DNA of 64,000 nt from Nitrosomonadales bacterium (GTDB lineage Bacteria > Pseudomonadota > Gammaproteobacteria > Burkholderiales > Gallionellaceae), in NCBI GenBank assembly GCA_023259055.1, contig JAHFQZ010000003.1, positions 1 to 64,000 of the forward strand, read 5' to 3'. This document shows, piece by piece, positions 1 through 9,294 of this stretch. A program made the position numbers and the translations under genes. Numbering within the stretch: the stretch's first letter is position 1; each line of letters begins with the position of its first letter. Under the pieces are notes generated by a model, which ran no database searches, was not told where the DNA came from, and worked only from the letters and a program-made list of their open reading frames with translations.

Positions 1-112
1 GACGACCATAGCGAGTTGGTCCCACTCCTTCCCATCCCGAACAGGACAGTGAAACGACTCCGCGCCGATGATAGTGTGGATTACCCATGTGAAAGTAGGT
101 CATCGTCAGACT
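1..112 (+). rRNA. rrf: 5S ribosomal RNA (5' end outside window)
   Basis: Contains the conserved 5S core (CCCATCCCGAACAGG near the start, GAAAGTAGGTCATCGTC at the 3' end). The first few bases of the usual 5' strand lie before the window. The 3' strand CATCGTCAGACT pairs with the visible GACGACCATAG start. It is the last gene of an rRNA operon and is followed directly by a strong terminator hairpin. Confidence 0.96.
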
Positions 113-123
113 CCTTACAAGAT

Positions 124-153
124 AACGCCCTCGATATCGAGGGCGTTGTTGTT
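124..153 (+). terminator. Rho-independent terminator of the rRNA operon
   Basis: A perfect 12-bp inverted repeat (AACGCCCTCGAT / ATCGAGGGCGTT) begins 11 bases after the 5S gene and is followed by a T-rich tract (GTTGTT). Position and structure fit an rrn operon terminator. Confidence 0.88.
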
Positions 154-180
154 CCAGTGCATTTTGACAAGCGAATTGTT

Positions 181-209
181 TTGACAAACTGGCAAGCAAT
201 TCCGACAAT
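181..209 (+). promoter_or_regulatory. Sigma-70 promoter for tRNA-Lys
   Basis: TTGACA (181-186), a 17-base spacer, then GACAAT (204-209, four of six consensus bases). It lies 30 bases upstream of the mature tRNA, between the rrn terminator and the tRNA gene. A second TTGACA lies at 164-169. The match is by eye. Confidence 0.55.
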
Positions 210-239
210 GCGCTCAGTTTTTGATGTTCGCAGCAGAAT

Positions 240-315
240 GGGTCGTTAGCTCAGTTGGTAGAGCAGTGGACTCTTAATCCATTGGTCGAAAGTTCAAGTC
301 TTTCACGGCCCACCA
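240..315 (+). tRNA. tRNA-Lys (anticodon CUU)
   Basis: A full 76-nt cloverleaf can be folded. The acceptor stem GGGTCGT pairs with ACGGCCC (one G.U). The D-arm is TAGCTCAGTTGGTAGAGC. The anticodon arm GTGGA-CTCTTAA-TCCAT puts CTT at positions 34-36, reading the lysine codon AAG. The T-arm carries TTCAAGT, and CCA is encoded in the gene. Confidence 0.96.
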
Positions 316-691
316 AAAATCAATGAGTTGCAGAAAATGCGGTGTTTTTGATTTTCTTTCCTTGTTAGCAAGCTGTTAGCCGGTAACCGGTAATATGGAT
401 GTCTGTTTGAGACCTGCCTTTTGGCGCGTCCGGAGAGACGAGCTGGACTGCAGATTGACATGCAATAAATTCCAAATATATATAATTCAGGACACTTTCT
501 TGCTGGTTGCTGGCGAGTTATGAGAAATTGCCATCGGGCGTGGATTTTACTAACAGCTTCATCTATGATGTTACGATGTCAAAGCGCAAAAATAAAATGA
601 ATCGGAACGTAAAAGTTGTGCATGAGGGTTTTGAGTACCTAAGTAATGATGTTTCAACGGTGCGCAGCAGGCATTAAGCCGCACAAAGAAT
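316..691. other. Intergenic region between tRNA-Lys and the SRP RNA
   Basis: I see no convincing coding sequence here. There is a T-rich stretch just after the tRNA that may end its transcript, and one good-looking promoter (listed separately). I looked for a duplicated tRNA 3' end that would mark an integration site and did not find one in the window. Confidence 0.5.
455..486 (+). promoter_or_regulatory. Sigma-70-like promoter upstream of the SRP RNA
   Basis: A perfect TTGACA (455-460) is followed 16-20 bases later by an overlapping TATATA/TATAAT tract (477-486). It is over 200 bases upstream of the SRP RNA, so it either makes a long leader for ffs-dnaX or drives an unrecognised small transcript. 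Confidence 0.4.
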
Positions 692-790
692 TGGCGGGCC
701 TCCCCGCATTGCAGGGTAGTGAACCTGGTCAGGTCCGGAAGGAAGCAGCCACAACTAATTACTGCAAGTGCCGGGGGTAAGGCTCGCCTC
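692..790 (+). ncRNA. ffs: 4.5S signal recognition particle RNA
   Basis: Carries the SRP RNA apical core GGTCAGGTCCGGAAGGAAGC with the opposite strand GTGCCGGGGGTAAGG. The ends pair (GGCGGGCC with GGCTCGCC). This RNA binds Ffh and directs ribosomes making membrane proteins to FtsY at the inner membrane. It lies just upstream of dnaX, an arrangement seen in many bacteria. Confidence 0.96.
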
Positions 791-922
791 CTATAAGGAG
801 TATGAGGCTGCTATGAAAAACATGGCTATCAACATTAACCCGGCAGTGCTATTGAAAAATCGACTTGGAGCATTAATTTCAGACCGATTCGTTCCGCACT
901 TCACTTATTACACGGTTTAATC

Positions 923-2569
923 TTGTCGGCCACTTCTGTACTTGCACGCAAATGGCGCCCAAAAACTTTCGCGCAACTGGCAGGGCAGGAGCATGTCGTT
1001 CGTGCATTAAGTAACGCGCTCTCGCAAAACCGTCTGCATCATGCTTACCTGTTTACTGGCACACGCGGAGTTGGCAAAACCACCATTGCGCGTATTTTCG
1101 CCAAGTCGCTGAATTGTGCGACAGGCATCACAGCTACCCCCTGTGGTGAATGCAGCGCCTGCAAGGAGATAGACAATGGACGTTTTGTCGATCTGATCGA
1201 GCTGGATGCAGCGTCCAACACGCAAGTCGACAACATGCGCGAATTACTTGAAAGCGCGCTGTACGCGCCAACCAGCGGACGCTTCAAAGTGTATATCATA
1301 GACGAAGTGCATATGCTGTCCAAGTCGGCCTTCAATGCGATGTTGAAGACGCTGGAAGAGCCGCCTGGGCATGTGAAATTCATTCTTGCTACGACCGACC
1401 CGCAAAAAATCCCTGTCACAGTATTGTCGCGTTGCCTGCAATTCAACCTGAAGCAATTGCCGCCTGCCTTGATTGCGACACGGTTGCAGTATGTGCTTGA
1501 GCAGGAGCAGATATCATTTGAATCAGCGGCAGTTAATCTGGTCGCGCGAGCCGCTCAGGGGAGTATGCGAGATGCATTGAGCCTGATGGATCAGGCGATT
1601 GCTTTCTCTGCCGGCAAAGTGGAAGAAGCGGTAGTGCGCGCCATGTTGGGCGCGATAGACCAAGGTTACCTGTTCGACCTGCTTTCGGCTTTGCTTGAGC
1701 AAAACGGTGCCAAGCTTATTGAAATTGCCGACAACATGGCTGTACGCAGTGTGGCATTCGGTGCGGCTTTACAGGAGCTGGCGATATTGTTGCATCGCAT
1801 CGCGCTTGCGCAGACCGTGCCGCAGGCTATTAATGTTGACGAGCCGGAGCGGTTGCGTGTGCTGGAGTTGGCGCAAGCGTTCACGATGGAAGATACGCAA
1901 TTGCTTTACCAGATCGCCATTCATGGACGCGATGAAATTGAACTGGCACCCGATGAGTATGCAGGTTTTACGATGACGCTGTTGCGAATGTTGGCGTTTT
2001 CGCCGGCCAAGAGTGTACAACAACCGACGTTGATTACACTAGGTGGTGCTGCGCAACCGGGTGCGAAACCAGTTGCTACAGCCACAGAAACTGCGCCAGC
2101 CAGCAAGCCAGTACATGTCTCGCAGAAGCCTGCTTCAGCAGGCATCGTTTTAAGCAATGTGTCTCTAAACAATGAGCCTGCTCCAGACAATCAGCTGGAC
2201 TGGGGTGTATTGCTGGCAAGGCTGAATGTGCAGGGTATGGCGCAGCAATTGGCGAAACACTGTGTGCTGCAAGGTTTTTTAGATGGAAAAATCACTCTGT
2301 GTTTGTCGCAAGAGCACAAGCATTTGTATAACAACAAGAACGCAATAGAGAAATTACAGGCGGCATTGGGAGATTATTTTGCCAAGCCGGTGAAACTGAA
2401 TATCGTGCTGGGAAAATCAGAAGCAGCAACGCCCGCGCTGGTTGAGCATCAAGAGAAACAGCTTAAGCAGCAGCTGGCAAGCGATTCGATTGATCAGGAT
2501 AACTTTGTACGCGATGCTCGGACTGAGCTGGAAGCTAGTTTGATAGAAGAATCTGTAAAGCCAATATAA
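923..2569 (+). CDS. dnaX: DNA polymerase III subunits tau/gamma
   Basis: Clamp-loader ATPase of the replisome. The AAA+ domain is complete: Walker A GTRGVGKT at residues 46-53, four zinc cysteines (C65, C74, C77, C80), Walker B with DEVH at 127-130, LATTD sensor I at 155-159 and the SRC motif at 169-171. The rest forms the collar domain and a variable tail typical of tau. The start is TTG; it gives the family N-terminus (VLARKWRP close to residue 1), but no clear Shine-Dalgarno precedes it. I found no obvious A-AAA-AAG slippery site for making gamma. It opens the dnaX-ybaB-recR-rluB run. Confidence 0.95.
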   Translation: MSATSVLARKWRPKTFAQLAGQEHVVRALSNALSQNRLHHAYLFTGTRGVGKTTIARIFAKSLNCATGITATPCGECSACKEIDNGRFVDLIELDAASNTQVDNMRELLESALYAPTSGRFKVYIIDEVHMLSKSAFNAMLKTLEEPPGHVKFILATTDPQKIPVTVLSRCLQFNLKQLPPALIATRLQYVLEQEQISFESAAVNLVARAAQGSMRDALSLMDQAIAFSAGKVEEAVVRAMLGAIDQGYLFDLLSALLEQNGAKLIEIADNMAVRSVAFGAALQELAILLHRIALAQTVPQAINVDEPERLRVLELAQAFTMEDTQLLYQIAIHGRDEIELAPDEYAGFTMTLLRMLAFSPAKSVQQPTLITLGGAAQPGAKPVATATETAPASKPVHVSQKPASAGIVLSNVSLNNEPAPDNQLDWGVLLARLNVQGMAQQLAKHCVLQGFLDGKITLCLSQEHKHLYNNKNAIEKLQAALGDYFAKPVKLNIVLGKSEAATPALVEHQEKQLKQQLASDSIDQDNFVRDARTELEASLIEESVKPI

Positions 2570-2590
2570 CAAGTTCAGGAGGGTATATAA

Positions 2591-2917
2591 ATGATGAAGG
2601 GCGGATTGGGCGGCTTGATGAAGCAGGCTCAGCAAATGCAGCAGAACATGCAAAAGGCGCAGGCTGAATTAGCCGGTGTCGAGGTGGAGGGCCAGGCAGG
2701 CTCAGGCATGGTAAAAGTTATCGTGACCTGTGCGCATGAAGTGCGCCGCGTTTCTCTGGATGATAGTGTGTTATCAGATGACAAGGAAATGCTGGAGGAT
2801 CTGATCGTGTTGGCTCTTAATGACGCGATGAAAAAAGTGGAAGCTACTTCACAGCAGCGCATGAGCGGTTTTACGGCCGGCATGGGTTTGCCGGCCGGAG
2901 TGAAGCTGCCGTTCTGA
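2591..2917 (+). CDS. ybaB: YbaB/EbfC nucleoid-associated protein
   Basis: A 108-residue DNA-binding protein of the YbaB/EbfC family, a small dimeric nucleoid-associated protein. The start has a strong AGGAGGG ribosome site (2577-2583). The glycine-rich N-terminus ([16 protein letters not shown]), the V-E-G-QAG-G-V-V turn region and the [17 protein letters not shown] helix match the family. It sits between dnaX and recR, its usual position, and its stop overlaps the recR start by one base, so the two are probably translationally coupled. Confidence 0.95.
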   Translation: MMKGGLGGLMKQAQQMQQNMQKAQAELAGVEVEGQAGSGMVKVIVTCAHEVRRVSLDDSVLSDDKEMLEDLIVLALNDAMKKVEATSQQRMSGFTAGMGLPAGVKLPF

Positions 2918-3531
2918 TGCCTTCTTCTCCCTTGGTGATGCCTTCCCATTTGGAAGAATTAATTGCTGCATTGCGTTGTTTGCCGGGAGTAGGCCCAAAG
3001 TCCGCGCAGCGTATGGCTTATCATTTGTTGCAGCGAGATCGCGCCGGTGCGCTACGTTTGGCCAAATCGCTGGATTTGGCTGCAGGCAATATTCAACATT
3101 GCAGCAAGTGCAATAACTTTTCCGAGAATGATGTGTGCGTCTTGTGCGCGTCGCTGAAGCGTGACGCTGATATGTTATGCGTGGTCGAAATGCCAGCTGA
3201 TTTGTTGATGATGGAACAAACGCAGTGTTATCGCGGTATGTATTTTGTCTTGATGGGGCGGCTTTCACCGTTGGATGGCATTGGCGCCAGGGAATTACAT
3301 TTTGATCGTTTACTTAAGCGCGTAAAAGAACATATTCGCGAAGTAATATTGGCGACCAACTTTACCGTGGAAGGCGATGCTACTGCGCATTATTTGGCAA
3401 CCTTGCTGCATTCCCAAGGCATTAAAGTGTCACGTATTGCGCGTGGTTTGCCTGCTGGCGGCGAATTGGAGCAGGTTGACAGCGGCACATTGGCGCAGGC
3501 CGTGTTAGAGAGGCGCGAGTTGAAAATATGA
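2917..3531 (+). CDS. recR: Recombination mediator protein RecR
   Basis: Works with RecF and RecO to load RecA on gapped DNA. The helix-hairpin-helix ([13 protein letters not shown], residues 22-34), the zinc finger (C62, C65, C74, C77) and the Toprim domain with the C-terminal [13 protein letters not shown] motif are all present. The length of 204 residues is slightly above the usual 198-200. The listed start overlaps the ybaB stop; the Met at 2938 would give the more usual N-terminus. Its partner recO is about 14 kb downstream. Confidence 0.95.
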   Translation: MPSSPLVMPSHLEELIAALRCLPGVGPKSAQRMAYHLLQRDRAGALRLAKSLDLAAGNIQHCSKCNNFSENDVCVLCASLKRDADMLCVVEMPADLLMMEQTQCYRGMYFVLMGRLSPLDGIGARELHFDRLLKRVKEHIREVILATNFTVEGDATAHYLATLLHSQGIKVSRIARGLPAGGELEQVDSGTLAQAVLERRELKI

Positions 3532-4454
3532 ATAAGAATGACAAGGAGCTACCCGGGGATCAGTTTTCTGAAGAAAAATTGCCTGGTGAAAAATTGCAGA
3601 AGGCACTGGCTCAAGCGGGGCTCGGCTCTCGCCGCTTGATGGAAGAATGGATCGCCGCCGGCCGCGTCAGCGTTAACGGCGAACCGGCAACCTTGGGGAT
3701 GCGTGTGTTGGAAGGAGATTTGATCAAAGCGGATCGCCGCACTATACGCGTAGGAGAAAGAGATAACGCGGTTCGAGTGCTGCTTTACCACAAACCGGAA
3801 GGCGAAATCGTCAGCCGTGATGATCCTGAGAAGCGCGCAAGTGTTTTCGATAAATTGCCCAAGGTGCGAGGGCAGAAATGGATCGCGATAGGGCGTTTGG
3901 ATTTTAATACCAGTGGCTTGCTGATTTTTACCACTTCTGGTGAATTGGCGAATCATTTGATGCACCCTCGTTTTGAAGTGGAACGCGAGTATGCGGTTCG
4001 AGTGCAAGGGATAATGACAGAAGCGCAGATGAGTCAGGCGCTCAAGCAAGGTGTTGAGCTGGAAGATGGTTTGGTCAAGTTTGATAAATTGCAGGATGAA
4101 GGAGGAGAAGGTTTTAACCACTGGTATCGCGTGATGCTCAGGGAAGGTCGTAATCGTGTGGTGCGCCGCACTTTTGAGGCTATGGGGCTGCCTGTCAGCC
4201 GATTGATGCGAGTGCGCTTCGGTATAATCAAACTGCCGCCACGCTTAAAGCGAGGTATGGTCGCCGAATTGGGTGCGGGCGAGGTTGCGCAAGTGCTGAA
4301 TTGGGCTGGAATTGCTGTTGAAAACGATGAATCGCCGCACGGCTTGCCCTCTTCTCGCCAAACTGCACCAATGCAATCAGAGAAAACGAAACGCCGCACT
4401 GCTGTCTTAGCAAAAGGTGTCAGGCGTGATCGTACAACAAGCAGAAAAAAGTAA
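3528..4454 (+). CDS. rluB: 23S rRNA pseudouridine synthase, RluB type
   Basis: RsuA/RluB/E/F-family pseudouridine synthase; RluB modifies U2605 of 23S rRNA. It has an N-terminal S4 RNA-binding domain ([14 protein letters not shown] onward) and the catalytic motif GRLDFNTSG at 122-130 with Asp125 as the expected nucleophile. The C-terminus is a basic low-complexity tail (residues about 275-308), common in betaproteobacterial members. The ATG overlaps the recR stop as ATGA. RluB rather than RluE or RsuA is chosen from length and the S4 domain. Confidence 0.87.
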   Translation: MNKNDKELPGDQFSEEKLPGEKLQKALAQAGLGSRRLMEEWIAAGRVSVNGEPATLGMRVLEGDLIKADRRTIRVGERDNAVRVLLYHKPEGEIVSRDDPEKRASVFDKLPKVRGQKWIAIGRLDFNTSGLLIFTTSGELANHLMHPRFEVEREYAVRVQGIMTEAQMSQALKQGVELEDGLVKFDKLQDEGGEGFNHWYRVMLREGRNRVVRRTFEAMGLPVSRLMRVRFGIIKLPPRLKRGMVAELGAGEVAQVLNWAGIAVENDESPHGLPSSRQTAPMQSEKTKRRTAVLAKGVRRDRTTSRKK

Positions 4455-4562
4455 AACTGGTGTAAAACGCTGACTACCACTAAAATCTGCTCAATTAAAT
4501 CTGACCCTTAATGTAGCCGGAATGTATAAATATCGGCAAATGTTGGGATATTGGAAATCTGA

Positions 4563-5891
4563 ATGGAAGAGCGCGATAATAAAACTATAATGTGTAGTGT
4601 GCTGTTCTTGGATATTGTGGAATATTCCAAGAAGTCGGTGTCCGGTCAAATTTCGTTGAAGGATAGGTTTAATAGTTATCTTTCTGCTGCCATCCGTGAT
4701 GTGCCAATTACCGACCGAATTATCCTTGACACGGGAGACGGCGCTGCAATCAATTTTCTCGGCGATGTAGAGGACGCATTAAAGGCTGCGCTCAGCCTGC
4801 GTGAAAGCTTGCTAAATGAAGACATTAATGTTGATCCCCCGCTACTTGTGCGTATGGGGGTTAACATTGGTCCAGTTCGCTTGGTAAGAGACATCAACGG
4901 ACAACCCAACATCGTCGGTGATGGCATTAACGTCGCACAACGGGTAATGGGTTTTGCAGATGCCGCGCAAATACTTGTATCACGTTCTTATTACGATGCG
5001 GTCTCACGTCTTTCACCTCAATATGCTGGAATGTTTCACTATCAAGGTTCGCGCACCGACAAGCATGTGCGCGAACATGAGGTTTATGCGATTGGTTATC
5101 CCGGTGATAAAACGATTCAACGGGGCAAAACCCAATCGGTATTTGCAAAAAAAGCAGAAAACTCATTTTTGGAGCGCGCTAAAACGATTTGGCGTTTTGC
5201 CGCATCAAAGCTGGATGCATTTATAGAACATCCAGTTAACGGTTTTCGTCAGGCCGATCTCAAGCTGCGTGCGTTATATGTTGTCGTTACCGTGGCCCCT
5301 CTTGTGCTTATCATTATGCTGTTGATAAGCCAAGTGCGTCATGACAAAATTCCTGCTGTGCCAGCCAGCACGGGTGGGCAGGCGGCAAGTACGATTCAAC
5401 CTGGTTCAGCGGTTGCGGATGTAAATACAATTCAACCTGGTTCAGCGGTTGCGAAAACAGATACGATTCAACCCGTTTTAGCGGTTGCGCCTGTTCCTGC
5501 AGTATCTGACACTAAGACGCATGATGCAATTCCAGAACAAGCCAAGGTCGCACCCAAACCGAAAATGCGGAAGAGTCTCGAAGGTAAAAAACTTAAAGAT
5601 AAAACCAAGCACAAAGATAGCCAGACAATAACAGAGACAAAGCCAACAGTTATATCAGGGGCAGTGTCGAAAACTAAAAGTGCAGGCACATTTATTTCAG
5701 TCAGTTGCATCGGGGCGGAAGTGTTCGTTGATGGCACCCGGAAGGGCAGAATAGGATCCTCGCCATTAACCGCAGAGGTTTCGCCGGGGAAGCACGCAGT
5801 GATTGTTAGCCACGTGAAAGGCGTCCATTCGCAAGAAATAGTATTCGATGCGGGAAAGACTGTGCACCTTAGGCCGGACTTCTGTAATTAG
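4563..5891 (+). CDS. Membrane protein with class III nucleotidyl cyclase domain and PEGA domain
   Basis: N-terminal cytoplasmic cyclase-homology domain (about 8-180), one transmembrane helix (about 236-257), a linker with three 12-residue repeats (TIQPGSAVA type), and a C-terminal PEGA domain (about 370-440), presumably periplasmic. Both metal aspartates (D17 in FLDIVEYS, D59 in DTGDG) and the transition-state pair N123/R127 are present. The positions that normally read adenine in adenylate cyclases are L55 (usually Lys) and N116 (usually Asp), so activity and substrate are uncertain. It lies just upstream of a membrane Ser/Thr kinase on the same strand and may share a signalling pathway with it. 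Confidence 0.82.
   Translation: MEERDNKTIMCSVLFLDIVEYSKKSVSGQISLKDRFNSYLSAAIRDVPITDRIILDTGDGAAINFLGDVEDALKAALSLRESLLNEDINVDPPLLVRMGVNIGPVRLVRDINGQPNIVGDGINVAQRVMGFADAAQILVSRSYYDAVSRLSPQYAGMFHYQGSRTDKHVREHEVYAIGYPGDKTIQRGKTQSVFAKKAENSFLERAKTIWRFAASKLDAFIEHPVNGFRQADLKLRALYVVVTVAPLVLIIMLLISQVRHDKIPAVPASTGGQAASTIQPGSAVADVNTIQPGSAVAKTDTIQPVLAVAPVPAVSDTKTHDAIPEQAKVAPKPKMRKSLEGKKLKDKTKHKDSQTITETKPTVISGAVSKTKSAGTFISVSCIGAEVFVDGTRKGRIGSSPLTAEVSPGKHAVIVSHVKGVHSQEIVFDAGKTVHLRPDFCN
5391..5498 (+). repeat. Three tandem 36-bp in-frame repeats in the cyclase linker
   Basis: Units begin at 5391, 5427 and 5463. The first two are nearly identical (ACRATTCAACCTGGTTCAGC core) and the third has diverged. Because 36 is a multiple of three, copy changes alter linker length by 12 residues without a frameshift. 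The encoded TIQPGSAVA segments lie just after the transmembrane helix. Confidence 0.9.
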
Positions 5892-5961
5892 TGAATACTA
5901 TCTCCGAAAGTCATATTTATGCAGATGGCCAAAATATATATTAAATATTTAAGTGGATGCG

Positions 5962-7212
5962 ATGACTAGCCAACTCGGACGTTATGAGGTACTCGGTGAG
6001 CTTGGTCATGGCGCGATGGGGATAGTCTATAAGGCTAAAGATCCGTTGATTGATCGCGTCGTTGCTATCAAGACTATCAACCTTGGTCTTGCGCTGGATG
6101 AAAAAGAAGAATACGAGGAGCGGTTCTATCAGGAGGCCAAAGCGGCCGGTCGGCTTAGTCACCCGAATATTGTAACCATTTATGATGTGGGCAAGAGCGG
6201 TGATGTTGCATACATTGCCATGGAGCTTCTGCAAGGGCGCGAGTTACGAGACATAATGAACGAGGGTGGATTGTTGCCCGTCGATCAGATATTGGACATA
6301 GTGGCGCAGGTTGCGCAAGGCTTGGCCTATGCGCACGAGCACGACATTGTGCATCGCGATGTCAAACCATCGAACATCATGGTGGTGCGAGATGGGCATG
6401 TAAAAATCACCGATTTTGGCATCGCACGCATGGCTTCCTCGGCCGTGCGCACGCAAACCGGGATGGTGCTCGGTTCTCCTAAATACATGTCACCCGAGCA
6501 AGTAATGGGCAAGGCGATAGATATGCGTTCGGATATTTTTTCGTTGGGTGTGATGCTCTATGAGATGTTGACAGGGCAGGCTCCTTTTGTGGGTGAAAAT
6601 ATTAACGCTATCATGTATCAGACTTTGAATGTGGTACCAGCACCGCCCAATAAATTGAACCCCGCCGTGCCGGAAATGCTTAATTTCATTGTGGCTAAGG
6701 CATTGGCCAAGAAATTGGAGGACCGCTACCAGAACGCCAAGGATTTTGCTATTGATTTGCGCGCCTGCAGAGATACTTTGCCGCGTTCCGGTCAGAAGAT
6801 AAACGCATTAAAGCCTGCTGCCGCCGAGAAAGGTAATTTGCCTGATGTCATTAATATGACAGGGAAGATGATGGCTGGCGAGGAAGAAGATATACCAGCT
6901 TTACTGGTGGGTCTGTCTCCGGCATTTGATTCAGCTGCTGCAACCATGCGATTGGCAAGTTTGACAGCAGTCAATGAAGATGTTGACGAGTTGTCCAAGG
7001 TTCTTAATATGCCTCCCCCGAGCGTGGAATCAATCAGTCGGGCTGAGCCAGTGACCAAGGTTGCTCGCCAAATATCACCAGCTACAACAACTCGTGCTGC
7101 AGAACCCCAAAGTCATGCGGAGTCATCGAACCCACCAAGCAGCGGGAACTTGCTGTTGATTATCGTTGTGTTATTGGTTTTATTGGGCATTGTCTCGATC
7201 TTTGTTTTTTGA
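5962..7212 (+). CDS. Membrane-anchored Ser/Thr protein kinase (Hanks type)
   Basis: Cytoplasmic kinase domain followed by an unstructured region and one transmembrane helix at the extreme C-terminus (LLLIIVVLLVLLGIVSIFVF), leaving almost nothing outside. Counting from a possible GTG start at 5953, the G-loop is GELGHGAMG (15-23), the ATP lysine K40, the catalytic loop HRDVKPSN (134-141) and DFG (154-156), so it should be active. GTG at 5953 and ATG at 5962 are both possible; the ATG is listed. Unlike many bacterial kinases it has no PASTA, PEGA or other sensor domain of its own; a PEGA domain is on the neighbouring cyclase-like protein. Confidence 0.9.
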   Translation: MTSQLGRYEVLGELGHGAMGIVYKAKDPLIDRVVAIKTINLGLALDEKEEYEERFYQEAKAAGRLSHPNIVTIYDVGKSGDVAYIAMELLQGRELRDIMNEGGLLPVDQILDIVAQVAQGLAYAHEHDIVHRDVKPSNIMVVRDGHVKITDFGIARMASSAVRTQTGMVLGSPKYMSPEQVMGKAIDMRSDIFSLGVMLYEMLTGQAPFVGENINAIMYQTLNVVPAPPNKLNPAVPEMLNFIVAKALAKKLEDRYQNAKDFAIDLRACRDTLPRSGQKINALKPAAAEKGNLPDVINMTGKMMAGEEEDIPALLVGLSPAFDSAAATMRLASLTAVNEDVDELSKVLNMPPPSVESISRAEPVTKVARQISPATTTRAAEPQSHAESSNPPSSGNLLLIIVVLLVLLGIVSIFVF

Positions 7213-7234
7213 TTTTTCTCAACACCCATAACAT

Positions 7235-7639
7235 ATGGTAATCAAGCCTTCGCCACGGCTTGCCATGTTGTTGCTGCTATCACATGCAATAGTTTCAACT
7301 GTGCTATATGTGACCGTGATGCCGCTGCCAGCCAAACTGGTGATGCTCATTCTTGTTCTACTGAGCCTGTTTTATTATCTGGCACGCGATGCTCTACTGC
7401 TTTTTCCTGATTCATGGAGTGAGATTTCTTTTGATCAAGACAGCGTGTATGTGGTCACACGGGACGGTTCGGGCTTTTTCGGCCAGATCGTAAGTAGTTC
7501 TACCGTTAGTCCATATTTCGTCGTATTGCGCGTAATGCTGCAGGGACATCGACTGCCGGTTTTCCGGACTATCTTCCCGGATGCTCTGGACACTGGTGCG
7601 TTTCGCGAGTTGTGCGTGCACCTGAAATTTACTCAGTAA
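7235..7639 (+). CDS. YgfX-like small membrane protein
   Basis: 134 residues with two hydrophobic helices near the N-terminus (about 9-29 and 33-53), then a soluble beta-rich domain ([20 protein letters not shown]...). The layout and the place beside nadB and the rpoE operon fit the YgfX/CptA-like proteins of proteobacteria; the E. coli member is reported as an inhibitor of cytoskeletal assembly. The family call rests on topology and context, not on a diagnostic motif. It converges on nadB, and the two coding ends overlap by 7 bases. Confidence 0.6.
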   Translation: MVIKPSPRLAMLLLLSHAIVSTVLYVTVMPLPAKLVMLILVLLSLFYYLARDALLLFPDSWSEISFDQDSVYVVTRDGSGFFGQIVSSSTVSPYFVVLRVMLQGHRLPVFRTIFPDALDTGAFRELCVHLKFTQ

Positions 7640-9225
7640 TTTGCGGGTGTCAGGATGGTGGGGCGTGGATCTGCAAGCAACCCTGGATAGTCCTTGCTGA
7701 AATGCAACCCTCGGCTCTCATGGCGCAACAAGGCGCTCTGTACAATCAGCTCTGCGTTCATTACCAGGTTACGCAGTTCCAGCAGGTCTGAACTGACATG
7801 AAAGTTTGTGTAGTACTCATGGATTTCGTCTTGCAGCAACTGGATGCGGTGCTGCGCGCGCTGCAACCGTTTGTTGGTGCGCACGATGCCCACGTAGTCC
7901 CACATGAAGTGGCGTAATTCCGCCCAGTTGTGCGAGATGACGATTTGTTCATCTGCATCCGTCACGCGGCTTTCATCCCAGGCGGGTAGGGTTGGCGGAG
8001 TCTGGTGCGGCTTATTCAGAATATCTCGGACCGCGGCATCCGCGAATACCAGACACTCCAGCAGTGAGTTGCTGGCCAGCCGGTTGGCGCCGTGCAATCC
8101 GCTGTAGGCGGTTTCCCCTACAGCATACAGGTTCTCCACATCGGTGCGCGCGCGCAAATCGGCGACGACCCCGCCACAGGTGTAGTGTGCCGCAGGAACT
8201 ACCGGGATCGGTTCTTTGCTGATATTTATGCCCAAACTAAGGCAGCGCGCATAAATAGTCGGGAAATGTTCCTGCAGAAATTCGACCGATTGATGAGAGA
8301 TGTCCAGATAGACGCAATCCAGCCCGCGTTTTTTCATCTCGAAATCTATTGCTCGTGCCACTATATCGCGAGGGGCGAGTTCGGCGCGCTGATCGTGCCA
8401 AGGCATGAAACGTGTTCCGTCGGGCAGTTTCAGGATACCTCCTTCACCGCGCACAGCTTCGCTGATTAAAAAAGATTTTGCGTGCGGGTGGTACAGGCAG
8501 GTCGGGTGGAACTGGATGAACTCCATGTTGGCCACGCGGCAACCGGCGCGCCATGCCATCGCGATACCATCACCGGTCGCCGTGTCAGGGTTAGAGGTGT
8601 AGAGATACACCTTGCCAGTTCCTCCGGTTGCGAGGACAGTATTCTGGGCAACGATGGTGATGACTTCATCGCTTAAGCTGTTCAGGGCATATGCGCCATA
8701 ACAGCGTTTGCCCTTCAAACCGAGTTTCCTGCCGGTGATCAGGTCAACCGACAGATGATTTTCCAACACGGTGATGTTTGGGTTTTCCATAATGCGAGCG
8801 GCGAGCGTTTTCTGCACCGCGTGACCAGTAGCATCCGCCGCATGGATGATGCGCCGGCGGCTGTGCCCGCCTTCGCGGGTGAGGTGGTAGCCCAGTCTGT
8901 TGGAGCTGTCCTTGGTAAACTGCACGCCTTGGTCGATCAGCCAATCAATGGCGGCTTTGCCATGTTCGACAACATACCTCGTAACGGTTTCATCACACAG
9001 GCCAGCACCTGCGGTAAGGGTATCCTGAATGTGCGCATCCAGCGAATCGTCTTCAGAAAGAACGGCAGCAATGCCGCCCTGAGCCCAGCCAGTCGCACCG
9101 TCCAGTAAGGATTTCTTAGTAATTAGTCCTACCTTTTGACGATCGGCCAGCTTGATGGCTAGCGTCAATCCGGCTAAGCCGCTGCCGATAATCAGTGTGT
9201 CAAATTGCAGCAATTGGATCCTCAC
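7633..9225 (-). CDS. nadB: L-aspartate oxidase
   Basis: Flavoprotein that oxidises L-aspartate to iminoaspartate, the first step of de novo NAD synthesis; NadA takes the product. The FAD dinucleotide motif IGSGLAGL is near the N-terminus, followed by GWAQGGIAA, the [12 protein letters not shown] active-site segment and [15 protein letters not shown], all family hallmarks. The length of 530 residues is normal. The start codon is GTG with no strong ribosome site, as an ATG five bases upstream runs into a stop. It is divergent from the rpoE operon, as in many betaproteobacteria. nadA and nadC are not in the window. Confidence 0.96.
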   Translation of the reverse strand: MRIQLLQFDTLIIGSGLAGLTLAIKLADRQKVGLITKKSLLDGATGWAQGGIAAVLSEDDSLDAHIQDTLTAGAGLCDETVTRYVVEHGKAAIDWLIDQGVQFTKDSSNRLGYHLTREGGHSRRRIIHAADATGHAVQKTLAARIMENPNITVLENHLSVDLITGRKLGLKGKRCYGAYALNSLSDEVITIVAQNTVLATGGTGKVYLYTSNPDTATGDGIAMAWRAGCRVANMEFIQFHPTCLYHPHAKSFLISEAVRGEGGILKLPDGTRFMPWHDQRAELAPRDIVARAIDFEMKKRGLDCVYLDISHQSVEFLQEHFPTIYARCLSLGINISKEPIPVVPAAHYTCGGVVADLRARTDVENLYAVGETAYSGLHGANRLASNSLLECLVFADAAVRDILNKPHQTPPTLPAWDESRVTDADEQIVISHNWAELRHFMWDYVGIVRTNKRLQRAQHRIQLLQDEIHEYYTNFHVSSDLLELRNLVMNAELIVQSALLRHESRGLHFSKDYPGLLADPRPTILTPANY

Positions 9226-9294
9226 AGCATTAATTCATTTTGACACTATAGCAAAAGAGCAGTTGGTTACAGTGGATGTTGTACAGTATTAATG

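Noticed and set aside
16-249. Open frame across the 5S rRNA and tRNA leader
   Set aside because: It lies on the 5S gene and its terminator and has no coding features.
316-691. Integrated element downstream of tRNA-Lys
   Set aside because: No integrase and no second copy of the tRNA 3' end were seen in the window.
923-2569. Programmed frameshift site in dnaX
   Set aside because: No A-AAA-AAG-type slippery sequence with a following hairpin was found; runs such as GGAAAAATC are not convincing.
5391-5498. Possible CRISPR-like array
   Set aside because: The 36-bp units are contiguous with no spacers and are in frame in a coding gene.
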